Below, in pieces: positions 15,579 to 23,520 of a stretch of DNA of 64,000 bases (its first letter is position 1; every line of letters starts with the position of its first letter). The position numbers and the translations under genes were made by a program. Below the pieces are notes generated by a model that did no database searches, was not told the origin of the DNA, and worked only from the letters and a program-made list of their open reading frames with translations. This DNA is from Actinobacteria bacterium OV320 (GTDB lineage Bacteria; Actinomycetota; Actinomycetes; Streptomycetales; Streptomycetaceae): contig LJCX01000031.1 in NCBI GenBank assembly GCA_001298545.1, forward strand, positions 310,001 to 374,000. The letters are read 5' to 3'.

Positions 15579-18116
15579 TCAGCCGATGCGTGTCAGCTTG
15601 TCCGAGAAGCCCGGCTCGGTCAGATCGGACTGCAGGGCGACGGGCACCTTCACGGCACTGCTGGTGCCGTCCCCGACGGTGAGCGTGCCCACCTGGGTGC
15701 CGGCCTTCGCCGTGTGCGGCACGTCGTCGGCGGTGAAGGACAGCTTCACCGTCATGCCCGCCCAGCCGACCGCCGAGACGTCCTTGGTGATGACGACGGG
15801 AGTGCGGCCGCCCAGCTGGTCGTCCACGTACCCGACGACGTCGCCCTTCTTGAGGATCTTCGCCGAGGTGAGCGCGTCCTGGGCGGCGAGCAGCGCCGTC
15901 TTGCTGACCGCGTTGACCGTTTCGAGGATCTTCGGCTTGTGCTGGCCGAGGACCGCGCCGACGAGGGTCACCGTCTGCCCGTTCACCTTCTTGCGGGAGG
16001 CGAAGAGCAGGTTGCCGCCGGCCGCGGTGGTGCTGCCGGTCTTGATGCCGATCGCGCCGATGTAGTACGGCAGGGTGTTGTAGTTGTTCCAGTACTTGCC
16101 GGACGGGTCGGTCCAGCTGGCCGCGCTGGAGATGGAGACCAGGGCCGGGACCTTCACGAACGCGCGGCCGAGCTTCACCTGGTCCTCGGCCGTGGAGACG
16201 GTGGTCTCCTTCAGGCCCGAGGGGTCCGTGTACGTCGTGTCGGTCATCCCCAGTTCCTTGGCGGTGGCGTTCATCTTCTTCACGAACGCCGCCTCCGTAC
16301 CCGCGTCCCAGCGCGCGAGCAGCCGCGCGATGTTGTTGGCGGAGGGGATCAGGACGGCCGACAGGGCCTGCTTCTCGGTGAGCCGGTCGCCGGCCTTGAC
16401 GGTGTTGAGCGTCGACTCGTCGCCGGAGACGTCGTAGCCGCCCTCCTTCTCCGCCGTCGCGTCGACCTCGATCTCAGGGCCCTCCTCCCCGGCCTTCATC
16501 GGGTGGTCCTTGAGGATGATGTACGCCGTCATGGTCTTGGCGACCGAGCCGATGGCCACAGGCGTCTGCTTGCCGAAGCTGCCCACCGTGCCGACGCCGT
16601 CGGCGTCCATCCAGCCCTGTCCCTCACTCGGCCAGGGCAGCTGCGTCTTGCCGCCCTCGAAGGTGTACGAGTCCTCCGCGGTGAGGGCCAACGCGGTCGC
16701 CGGCAGCGGCCGTACGGCCTGCGCGATCGCAAACGCGACCAGCAGCAGGATGACCAGGGGCGTCCAGATCTTGAGCCGTCGTCCGAGCGTGCGCAGCGGG
16801 GTGGGCGGGGGCGGCGGGGTGTTCGTCAGCTCCGCCAGCAGGTCCAGCGGCGGCCTCGGCGGCAGCGGCTGCTGGGTGGTGCGCTCGGGGCCGACCTGCG
16901 GGACCAGGGCGGTGACGTCGGCCTGCTTCGGCGGCCGGGGCTCGTCGAGCGGCTTGAGCGCGACGAACTTGCTGGTCCGCTCGGCAGGGGCCTCGGGCTC
17001 GGCCGGCCGGCCGGCCTTCGGGGCCTCCTTCGGAGCGGCCTCGTCCTCGTCCTCGTCCTTGTCCGGCTTGGGCTTGGTGGCGCCGCCCAGCTTCAGCATG
17101 GTGGTCGGCTGGTCGACGGCGGGCCTGGGCCGGGGCGCCTTGAAGACGGCGGTGGGCTGGTCGACGGGGGAGTGGTCGGGCTCGTCGGCGTCGGCGTCGG
17201 CGTCGGCTTCGGCGTCCTCGGCGGCTTGCTCGTCGGTGTCCGACGCCCACTTCGGCGCGGGCTTGGAGGCGGGCCTGGGCGTGGACTCGGACGCGGACCC
17301 GGAGGTGGCCTCGGCGTCGGCGTCCGGCTTCGCGTCGGAGGGCTCGTCGGTTTTGCCGGGTTCGTCGGATTCATCGGCTTCCGCGGCGTCGCTCGCGGAA
17401 CGTTCCTCCGCCTCGGCGCCGGTGTCCCGGTCCGAGGTGTCCTCGTCCGAGGTGCTCTCGTCCGAGGTGCTCTCGTCCGCCGAGGCCACCCACTGGGCCA
17501 CGGCCTCCCGCAGGCGCTCGTCGCTGCCCCCGGAGGCGCCCCCGGCGGTCCTGGACGCGCTCCCGGCCGCCTCGGCGCCCTCAGGGCCGTCCTGGGCGCC
17601 CTCGGAGCCGCTCTCGGCGTCCTCGGCCTCGGTGGACCCGGTCCCGGCGGCCGTACCGCTGTTTTCGGCCTCTGCGGCCTCGGTGTGCTCGGTGGCCTCC
17701 GCGGGCTCCTCGGTGTCGCCGGCGTCGGTCCCGCCCTCGGGTGCCTCGGTGCCCTCGGCCTCCGTGGCGTCCTCGGCCTCCGTGGCGTCCTCGGCGGTCT
17801 CGCTCGCCGTGGCCTCGTCCCCGTCCTCGGTCCCCGCGGGCTCCTCGTCCTCCTCGCCCTCCTCGGGCTCCGCGGACGCCTCGGGCTGTTCGGACTCCGC
17901 GGTCTTCAGGTCCCGTACCGAGAACACTCGCGTCGCCGTGTCCACGCCGCCCCGTGACGCCGACGGCTCGGCCTCCCGCGCCACGGCCACCCGCGGATCG
18001 CGGACTTCGCGGGAATCGCGAGGCTCACGCGCTTCGGGAACCGTGCTCGCGCTCCCCGACGTCGGTTCTGCCGACGACTCGCGCTGCTTCGACCTGTCGG
18101 GGGACTCGCCCGCCAC
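15579..18116 (-). CDS. D-alanyl-D-alanine carboxypeptidase with long acidic N-terminus
   Basis: An 845-aa class S11 penicillin-binding protein that trims the terminal D-Ala of peptidoglycan. The catalytic triad motifs are SVAK (S524, K527), SAN (S592, N594) and KTG (K692-G694). A single membrane helix lies near residues 447-468. The first ~445 residues are extremely rich in Glu, Asp, Ala, Ser and Thr and should be cytoplasmic, disordered and strongly acidic. They hold two VDQPT motifs of the PTAVFKAP/TTMLKL kind, which look like phospho-acceptor threonines. The start is a GTG with an AGGAGGAGG site; an ATG-like longer frame exists but lacks a site. The dacA symbol is not assigned because Streptomyces has several paralogues. 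Confidence 0.92.
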   Translation of the reverse strand: MAGESPDRSKQRESSAEPTSGSASTVPEAREPRDSREVRDPRVAVAREAEPSASRGGVDTATRVFSVRDLKTAESEQPEASAEPEEGEEDEEPAGTEDGDEATASETAEDATEAEDATEAEGTEAPEGGTDAGDTEEPAEATEHTEAAEAENSGTAAGTGSTEAEDAESGSEGAQDGPEGAEAAGSASRTAGGASGGSDERLREAVAQWVASADESTSDESTSDEDTSDRDTGAEAEERSASDAAEADESDEPGKTDEPSDAKPDADAEATSGSASESTPRPASKPAPKWASDTDEQAAEDAEADADADADEPDHSPVDQPTAVFKAPRPRPAVDQPTTMLKLGGATKPKPDKDEDEDEAAPKEAPKAGRPAEPEAPAERTSKFVALKPLDEPRPPKQADVTALVPQVGPERTTQQPLPPRPPLDLLAELTNTPPPPPTPLRTLGRRLKIWTPLVILLLVAFAIAQAVRPLPATALALTAEDSYTFEGGKTQLPWPSEGQGWMDADGVGTVGSFGKQTPVAIGSVAKTMTAYIILKDHPMKAGEEGPEIEVDATAEKEGGYDVSGDESTLNTVKAGDRLTEKQALSAVLIPSANNIARLLARWDAGTEAAFVKKMNATAKELGMTDTTYTDPSGLKETTVSTAEDQVKLGRAFVKVPALVSISSAASWTDPSGKYWNNYNTLPYYIGAIGIKTGSTTAAGGNLLFASRKKVNGQTVTLVGAVLGQHKPKILETVNAVSKTALLAAQDALTSAKILKKGDVVGYVDDQLGGRTPVVITKDVSAVGWAGMTVKLSFTADDVPHTAKAGTQVGTLTVGDGTSSAVKVPVALQSDLTEPGFSDKLTRIG

Positions 18117-18354
18117 CGATGCCTCCTCCTGTGCCGCACGCCCACCGCGCGCTCGTGCCGAACCGTGAACCGCCCGCCCGGAACACGCCTCATGGCATGT
18201 CCGAACCATGTACCAGTGTCCTGTGTAGAGGGCTTGGCTCCTGCGGTAGACGAGAACGACATACCTACTGGTTCCACTACAAACAGGTCACGCACCCTCG
18301 ACAGACCAATGTGAGAGGGGTCACCCTGTCATTCATCCACGCGGGGAGGCATGG

Positions 18355-19110
18355 ATGGGCAGGAGCCGCAGAACAATTCCGGAAGAGCTTTTGTTGCTGG
18401 CGCTGGACCCGACCACGGGTACCACCGCACAGCCGCAGTCGCTCGACCTCGGTCTGGCCGGAGCACAGCTAGTGGAGCTGGCGCTGGCCGGACGGATAGC
18501 CCCTGACGGGGATCGTATCGCCGTGGTGTCCCCACGGCCGACTGGAGACCCAACGCTGGACTGCGCGTTGGAGTTGCTGCGAAGGCGTGGCGCTCCTGTA
18601 CGTGCCGTCCACTGGATCGGCGGGCCGCGTCTCGGGCTACGCCAGACCTACCTCTCGCATCTGGAGCGGTGCGGCATGGTTCATGCCGTGGCGGGACAGA
18701 TGTGCGGAGTGCTGCCGACGACTCGCTACCAGGCGACGGACACCGACATCAGCCGGGAGATCAAGGCCCGGCTGGACTCCGCGATCCGCACCGGCGTACC
18801 GCCGGACCCGCGGACCGCGGCGCTCGCCGCACTGGCGCACGCGGTCGGCCTCGGCAAGCACCTGTACCCGGGCAACGAGGGACGTTCGTCCCGCTCCCGG
18901 CTGCGGGATCTGATCAGGCACGACCCGATGGGCGGCCTCGTGGCGCACGCCGTGATGGACGTCCAGAACGGCGCGGTGGCACAGCCGCGTCGTAACCAGG
19001 CACCACCCGGCCGGCAGGCCGGACCCGGTGCCAGGCCCGCACCGGAACCCGCCCGTGGCGTTCCGGCGCAGCCGCACCGCGGTCCCATGGCACGTGTCGT
19101 GGCTCACTGA
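18355..19110 (+). CDS. GPP34 (GOLPH3/VPS74-like) family phosphoprotein
   Basis: A 251-aa protein of the GPP34 family, whose eukaryotic relatives bind phosphoinositides on the Golgi. The helical core starts PEELLLLALDPTTG. It contains LGLAGAQLVELALAGRIAPD, then VHAVAGQMCGVLPTTRY. These are the conserved family segments, ending with ALAHAVGLGKHLYP. The C-terminal 50 residues are a Pro/Gln/Arg-rich disordered tail. Streptomyces carries many paralogues of unknown role. GGGGAGG precedes the ATG. It is divergent from the carboxypeptidase gene, with 238 bp between them. Confidence 0.85.
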   Translation: MGRSRRTIPEELLLLALDPTTGTTAQPQSLDLGLAGAQLVELALAGRIAPDGDRIAVVSPRPTGDPTLDCALELLRRRGAPVRAVHWIGGPRLGLRQTYLSHLERCGMVHAVAGQMCGVLPTTRYQATDTDISREIKARLDSAIRTGVPPDPRTAALAALAHAVGLGKHLYPGNEGRSSRSRLRDLIRHDPMGGLVAHAVMDVQNGAVAQPRRNQAPPGRQAGPGARPAPEPARGVPAQPHRGPMARVVAH

Positions 19111-19236
19111 GCCGCAGTCCCACGACATCGCGCCGGCCGGGCCGGAGAACCGCAGGACGTAAGACCCGCAGGACGTAAGACCCGCAGGGCCAGTTGGACC
19201 CGTCGGACACAGGACCCGTTCCGGGAGCCGCAGCGG

Positions 19237-19278
19237 CCGCGCGGGGTGGTGGACGTATCGATCCGCCACCCCGCGCGG
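19237..19278 (+). terminator. Strong hairpin terminator after the GPP34 gene
   Basis: A perfect 13-bp stem (CCGCGCGGGGTGG at 19237-19249 with CCACCCCGCGCGG at 19266-19278) and a 16-base loop. There is no U tract, as is usual for Streptomyces terminators. It lies between two genes reading the same way and separates their transcripts. Confidence 0.65.
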
Positions 19279-19364
19279 ACGCATGTCGGGGGACGGACCC
19301 GAACTGGCGTGTACCCGCCGCATATCCACCGTTTTCCAGCGGTAGAAAGCGCCTTGGTGGCAGT

Positions 19365-19404
19365 CTGCTGAACAGCAGATACGCAAAGTGTCAGTTACAG
19401 ACAC
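19365..19404. promoter_or_regulatory. Two palindromes in the Xre promoter
   Basis: CTGCTG-AA-CAGCAG (19365-19378) is followed ten bases later by GTGTC-N7-GACAC (19388-19404). Both lie within 60 bp of the Xre start at 19426, where an autoregulated HTH protein would be expected to bind. Nothing else lies in the remaining part of the 315-bp spacer except a duplicated CGCAGGACGTAAGAC motif near 19150 and the terminator. Confidence 0.45.
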
Positions 19405-19425
19405 GCAGCCGGAGGTGCACGTCCC

Positions 19426-20295
19426 GTGGCGTCCAATGTCAATCCCACTGTCAGGCGACGCCGGCTGGGCCAGGAGCTGCGTCGGCTCCGTGAGCTCAAG
19501 GGCATGACGGCCGAAGAGGTGGCCGAGCGCCTGCTGGTGTCCCAGTCGAAGATCAGCCGGCTGGAGAACGGCCGGCGCAGTATCAGTCAGCGTGACGTCC
19601 GTGACCTGTGCGGGGTGTACGAGGTCGAGGACCAGCGGATGGTCGACTCGCTGATGGAGATGGCCAAGGACTCCCGCCAGCAGGGCTGGTGGCATGCCTT
19701 CGGCGATGTTCCGTACAGCGTCTACATCGGCCTGGAGACGGACGCGGCGAGTCTGCGCGTGTACGACCCGCAGGTCGTGCCCGGGCTGCTCCAGACCCGC
19801 CAGTACGCGGAGGCGCTGATCTCGGGCGCGCTGCCGGAGGCCCCGCCGGCGGACATCGAGAAGCGGATCCAGGTGCGCCTGCGCCGACAGGAACGTATTT
19901 CCACAGCCGACAACCCGTTGCGTCTGTGGGCGGTCCTGGACGAGGCGGCGCTGCGCCGCGAGGTCGGCAACCGGCAGGTGATGATCGAGCAGTTGGACTA
20001 CCTGCTGGAGATGTCCCAGTTGCCGCACGTGACCGTGCAGTTGATCCCGTTCACCATGGGCGCGCATCCGGGGGTGAGCGGCCAGTACGCGATCCTCGAG
20101 TTCCCGGACGCCGCCGACTCCAGCGTGGTCTACATCGAGGGAGTCACCAGCGACCTGTACCTGGAGAAGCCGCAGGACGTGCAGAAGTACAGCGTGATGT
20201 ACGAGCACCTGCGGGCGCAGGCCCTGAACGCCGACCAGACCCGGGAGTTCATCGCGAAGGTGGCGAAGGACTACGCCAGGGAGGTCGCCCCGTGA
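19426..20295 (+). CDS. Xre-family regulator with DUF5753 (DUF397 partner)
   Basis: A 289-aa protein. The helix-turn-helix is at residues ~12-68 (RRLGQELRRLRELKGMTAEE with VSQSKISRLENGRR). It is followed by the DUF5753 / Scr1-like domain, recognised by QQGWWHAFGDVPYSVYIGLE and the PQVVPGLLQTRQYAEALI segment. In Streptomyces such regulators pair with a small DUF397 protein and affect antibiotic production and development. The DUF397 partner here is the gene at 20507. The GTG start has a GGAGGT site. Two palindromes upstream suggest autoregulation. Confidence 0.93.
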   Translation: MASNVNPTVRRRRLGQELRRLRELKGMTAEEVAERLLVSQSKISRLENGRRSISQRDVRDLCGVYEVEDQRMVDSLMEMAKDSRQQGWWHAFGDVPYSVYIGLETDAASLRVYDPQVVPGLLQTRQYAEALISGALPEAPPADIEKRIQVRLRRQERISTADNPLRLWAVLDEAALRREVGNRQVMIEQLDYLLEMSQLPHVTVQLIPFTMGAHPGVSGQYAILEFPDAADSSVVYIEGVTSDLYLEKPQDVQKYSVMYEHLRAQALNADQTREFIAKVAKDYAREVAP

Positions 20296-20439
20296 AGCGC
20301 CGCAAAGTACACCTTCGGCCGGGCCGGAGGGAAGTCCCTATGGAATATGCCATCCGGACGGGTGAATAGTCGCTCCGCATCACGATGTTGGCGAGTAGCG
20401 TCGATCACGCCATCAAGCAACAACGGTGGCGCAAACCAT

Positions 20440-20467
20440 GCCGTGCAGACGGAGATCTGCGCACGGC
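20440..20467 (+). terminator. Hairpin between the Xre and DUF397 genes
   Basis: GCCGTGCAGA pairs with TCTG-CG-CACGGC across a short loop, a 10-bp stem with a two-base bulge. It lies in the 211-bp gap and could reduce read-through, giving unequal amounts of the two proteins. No T tract follows. Confidence 0.35.
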
Positions 20468-20506
20468 GTGGTGACAGCAACTCAGCAACTGACTACCGGA
20501 GCGAAC

Positions 20507-20698
20507 ATGGCAATCCAGCAGGGCGCCGCGAACGAGTGGGTCAAGTCCTCCTACTCCCAGGGCAACGGCGCATGCGTCGAGATCAAGTCCCCTCTCCGTG
20601 CGGCCATGGCCGTCCGTGACTCCAAGGTCACCGAGGGCCCGACCCTGGCCTTCCCCGCCGACGCGTGGAACACCTTCGTGGCATCGGTCAAGGCATAA
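20507..20698 (+). CDS. DUF397 protein, partner of the Xre regulator
   Basis: A 63-aa protein with the full DUF397 signature: NEWVKSSYSQGNGACVEI, then VRDSKVTEGPTLAFPADAW and a final short helix. DUF397 proteins are encoded beside Xre/DUF5753 regulators and are thought to modulate them, in an arrangement compared with toxin-antitoxin pairs. It follows the Xre gene on the same strand after 211 bp. The ATG lacks an obvious strong ribosome site. Confidence 0.92.
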   Translation: MAIQQGAANEWVKSSYSQGNGACVEIKSPLRAAMAVRDSKVTEGPTLAFPADAWNTFVASVKA

Positions 20699-20793
20699 GG
20701 GGACGATCCCCTGAGACCGCCCCACCAGCACGACCAGCTTCACCAGTACGACCGGATTCATCTGCACGACCGGCTTCACCAGCACGACCCAAG

Positions 20794-20832
20794 AGCCCCC
20801 TCGACCAGCTCGCCGTCCTTGCCGAGGGGGCT
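20794..20832. terminator. Bidirectional terminator between DUF397 and MerR genes
   Basis: AGCCCCCTCG (20794-20803) pairs perfectly with CGAGGGGGCT (20823-20832) around a 19-base loop, between two convergent genes. Just before it, an imperfect 18-bp direct repeat of the CACGACCGGCTTCACCAG type occurs three to four times (20727-20790). Confidence 0.7.
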
Positions 20833-20876
20833 CGGCACATCCCCGGCGCGGGCCGCCGGCAGGCCCGTCGGCCCGG

Positions 20877-21752
20877 CTAGCCCCGCTTCACCGGGAACGC
20901 CACGTCACACACCGGGTCCTCGGCTCCCGCCGCGTCCCAGTCGGCGAAGTAGATCTCCCGGCAGGGACCGTCGTAGTCCCAGCCCTCCCGCTTCATCCAG
21001 GCCTCCACCGCCTCGTACGGGGCGAGGATCTGAGGGTGCGCCACCTGCGCCTTGGTGATCCTCGTGCAGGCGAGCCGCCGGGCGGGCTCCACCCGCACCT
21101 GGAACTGCCGGCCCCGGCCCTGCGCGGCGGCCGCCCAGGCCCGGGCCCGGGACTCGTCGGCGACCGGCACACAGGACTCGACCGGCCCGTCGCTCTCCAT
21201 GGACACCGCGGAGTAGTAGACGACGTACGGCGCCCCGACCACACCCCCGCACTCCCCGGCCGCCTCCTCCAGCCGCCCCAGCGAGGCGGGGATCCACAGG
21301 GGCAGCTCGTCCGCGAGCGTGTGCCGTGTCTCGGTGACGATCACCTGCTCGGGCACGTCGGCCAACCGGACCTCGAACTTCTCGTACATCTCGGAGCTCC
21401 TCCCCGACAGCCGTGCACGGAGGTAGGCGGCGAGGGTGCGCTGGGCGGCGAACCGGGTCTCGACATCGCCCCAGTAGGCGGCGAGCAGCTCCCCGGACGC
21501 GGGCCCGTCAGCGGTCTCCACCAGTTCGGCGATCCGCGCGAGCGGCATGTCCAGCTGACGCAGCATGGCCACCAGCCGGGCGCGTTCCACCTGGCCGGCC
21601 CGGTAGTAGCGGTAGCCGCTGGCCTCGTCGATGTGCGCCGGGGCGAGCAGCCCGAGCCGGTCGTACAGCCGCAGCGCCTTGGCCGAGAGCCGGGCCCGCG
21701 CGGCGAACGCGCCGATCGTGAGCAGCGCGCCGTCATCCCTGATGTCCACCAC
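20877..21752 (-). CDS. MerR-family regulator with GyrI-like effector domain
   Basis: A 291-aa one-component activator. The N-terminal winged helix is LTIGAFAARARLSAKALRLY with the DEASGYRYYRAGQVERARLV wing, followed by a coiled helix (ETRFAAQRTLAAYLRARLSG). The C-terminal 160 residues resemble the GyrI-like / SOUL effector-binding fold (YEKFEVRLADVPEQVIVTET, AWMKREGWDYDGPCREIYF). BmrR-like proteins of this layout bind multiple hydrophobic drugs. A GTG starts it; a second GTG follows immediately. No drug pump is adjacent in the same orientation. Confidence 0.9.
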   Translation of the reverse strand: MVDIRDDGALLTIGAFAARARLSAKALRLYDRLGLLAPAHIDEASGYRYYRAGQVERARLVAMLRQLDMPLARIAELVETADGPASGELLAAYWGDVETRFAAQRTLAAYLRARLSGRSSEMYEKFEVRLADVPEQVIVTETRHTLADELPLWIPASLGRLEEAAGECGGVVGAPYVVYYSAVSMESDGPVESCVPVADESRARAWAAAAQGRGRQFQVRVEPARRLACTRITKAQVAHPQILAPYEAVEAWMKREGWDYDGPCREIYFADWDAAGAEDPVCDVAFPVKRG

Positions 21753-21864
21753 GCACCCCCCGTCGTCCTCCGTCGCCGGGCGGCCTTCGCGCCCGGCGTC
21801 GAGGAGGCTCGGCCCTGCCCCAGGGGCAAGGTCAAGCCGGACGATCCCTTCGGTCGGGAACCGC

Positions 21865-22368
21865 CTAGCCCAGCTGGCCCTCGATGGCGGCGACGACCTC
21901 GGCGGCCTCGGGCTCGGTCTGCGGGGAGAAGCGGGCGACGACGGACCCGTCCCGCCCGATCAGGAACTTCTCGAAGTTCCAGCGGATGTCGCCGTCGTGG
22001 CCCTCGGCGTCCGCGAACCCGACGAGGCGCTCGTACAGCGGGTGCCGCTCCGCGCCGTTGACCTCGACCTTCTCGGTCAGCGGGAAGGACACGCCGTAGG
22101 TGGCCGAGCAGAACTCGGCGATCTCCTCGGCGGTGCCGGGCTCCTGCCCGAGGAACTGGTTACAGGGCACGCCGAGCACGGTGAAGCCCTGGGCGGCGTA
22201 CCGCTCCTGGAGCTTCTCCAGGCCCGTGTACTGCGGGGTCAGGCCGCACTTGGAGGCCACGTTCACCACGAGCACGGCCTGGCCCGCGTACTGGGAGAGC
22301 TCCGCGGAACCGCCCTTGAGGGCATCGATCCGAACGTCGAGGGGAGAGGCACCTGCGTCAGTAGTCAT
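21865..22368 (-). CDS. Glutathione peroxidase family protein (thiol peroxidase type)
   Basis: A 167-aa protein with all GPx motifs: NVASKCGLTPQYTGLEKLQ with a peroxidatic Cys, GVPCNQFLGQEPG, and RWNFEKFLIGRDG. It reduces hydroperoxides. Streptomyces lacks glutathione, so thioredoxin or mycothiol is the likely electron donor. The cysteine is a normal TGC, not selenocysteine. The ATG is preceded by GAC-rich sequence without a clear ribosome site. It lies downstream of the ArsR-type gene on the same strand with an 83-bp gap. Confidence 0.93.
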   Translation of the reverse strand: MTTDAGASPLDVRIDALKGGSAELSQYAGQAVLVVNVASKCGLTPQYTGLEKLQERYAAQGFTVLGVPCNQFLGQEPGTAEEIAEFCSATYGVSFPLTEKVEVNGAERHPLYERLVGFADAEGHDGDIRWNFEKFLIGRDGSVVARFSPQTEPEAAEVVAAIEGQLG

Positions 22369-22451
22369 GCTCCGGATGCTAGCCCCGGGCGGTGAACCCA
22401 CCCCTTCCGGGGCCGTCCCCCGCTTCCGGTTCCGGCCGGGACGGCCAGGAC

Positions 22452-23423
22452 CTAACCGGCGGCGGCCCGGGCCAGGACCTCGCCCGCCGCCGTCCGCGAA
22501 TACAGCACCGACCGCCCCGCGCGCCGCCGCTCCACCAGCCCCGCCTCCAGCAGCACCCGCAGATGGCGGCCGACCGAGCCGAGGCCCTGGCCGGTCAGGG
22601 CGACCAGCTGGGTGGTGCTCAGGGGGCCGGCCAGGAGGACGAGCACCGCGGCCCGTCCGGGCCCCAGCAGGGCGCCCAACGCGGCCGGTACGCCGCGGGC
22701 CCGGTCCCGGTGGTCCTCGGCGAGCGCTCCCGTGCAGGGATAGACGACGGCGTAGCGCTCCCGCTCCTCCCACGACACCCACCCCGTCTTCGGGGTGACC
22801 GGCACGAACACCAGTTCGGCACCGGAGATCTCGCGGGGCGGATACTCGTGCAGGTTGACCTGAAACCGACTCTCGCCCAGCCATCGCGTCCCCGGCCGCA
22901 GCGAGTCCAGTACGGCCGCCCAGCCGCCCCGGCTGACCTGCGCGGTCCGTGCGACGACATCGGCCTCCAGGACGCGCCGCCGGCGCTCCCAGTGCGGTCG
23001 TACGCCCGCCTCCCACACGTACTCCAGCAGCCCGGCCGCCCGGTCCGGCAGGTCCTCCCGGTCCAGGGCGGCGGGGAGCGGGCCGCCCAGGGACATCCGC
23101 AGATGGGCGCGGGCCTGCGCCGGATCGGCCGACCGTATCCGGGCGACGCCCTCCTCGAAGCTCTCGCCGTCCCTCGGGGTGGGCGTGAGGAAGTCGGCGA
23201 CCCAGCTCCGCCCCAGTCCGGCCCGCACCAGCAGCGCGGTCACCGCGTCGGCCGCCAGGACGGCGCGGTAGCCGGGGAGCCGGTCGCGCAGCCAGTCGCG
23301 CTCGCCGGGATGCGTCCCCACGCCCGCGTGCAGCAGCTTCAGGCTCGCGAAGGTCTCGGCGAGCGGCGAGAGCACGAACCGGCTGCGCGCCAGGGTGTCC
23401 GCGTTCACCTGCCACCAGCCCAT
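22452..23423 (-). CDS. ArsR-type winged-helix regulator with long N-terminal domain
   Basis: A 323-aa regulator. The N-terminal ~225 residues (FVLSPLAETFASLKLLHAG, HPGERDWLRDRLPGY) match the DUF5937 sensor domain. The C-terminal ~75 residues are an ArsR-type winged helix: AVLVLLAGPLSTTQLVALTG and the VGRHLRVLLEAGLVERRRAG recognition helix and wing. It is divergent from an MFS exporter gene. A GTTTCGC-N6-GCGAAAC palindrome lies between the starts, so it most likely represses that exporter and itself. Confidence 0.88.
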   Translation of the reverse strand: MGWWQVNADTLARSRFVLSPLAETFASLKLLHAGVGTHPGERDWLRDRLPGYRAVLAADAVTALLVRAGLGRSWVADFLTPTPRDGESFEEGVARIRSADPAQARAHLRMSLGGPLPAALDREDLPDRAAGLLEYVWEAGVRPHWERRRRVLEADVVARTAQVSRGGWAAVLDSLRPGTRWLGESRFQVNLHEYPPREISGAELVFVPVTPKTGWVSWEERERYAVVYPCTGALAEDHRDRARGVPAALGALLGPGRAAVLVLLAGPLSTTQLVALTGQGLGSVGRHLRVLLEAGLVERRRAGRSVLYSRTAAGEVLARAAAG

Positions 23424-23462
23424 GCCCCTGCGCCCCCACCCCTTGCCCGTACGACTGACGAC

Positions 23463-23482
23463 GTTTCGCGGTCCGGCGAAAC
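23463..23482. promoter_or_regulatory. Operator palindrome between ArsR-type and MFS genes
   Basis: GTTTCGC (23463-23469) and GCGAAAC (23476-23482) form a perfect 7-6-7 inverted repeat, centred 49 bp before the MFS start and 50 bp before the regulator start. It is the most AT-rich spot of the spacer. Confidence 0.6.
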
Positions 23483-23520
23483 AATAACCACCCCTCCACG
23501 GCCCGTCGCAGACTCCGCCC

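Noticed and set aside
19237..19278. Operator for the Xre gene at the 13-bp inverted repeat
   Set aside because: The stem is long, GC-rich and lies soon after the GPP34 stop, which fits a terminator better than a protein-binding site.
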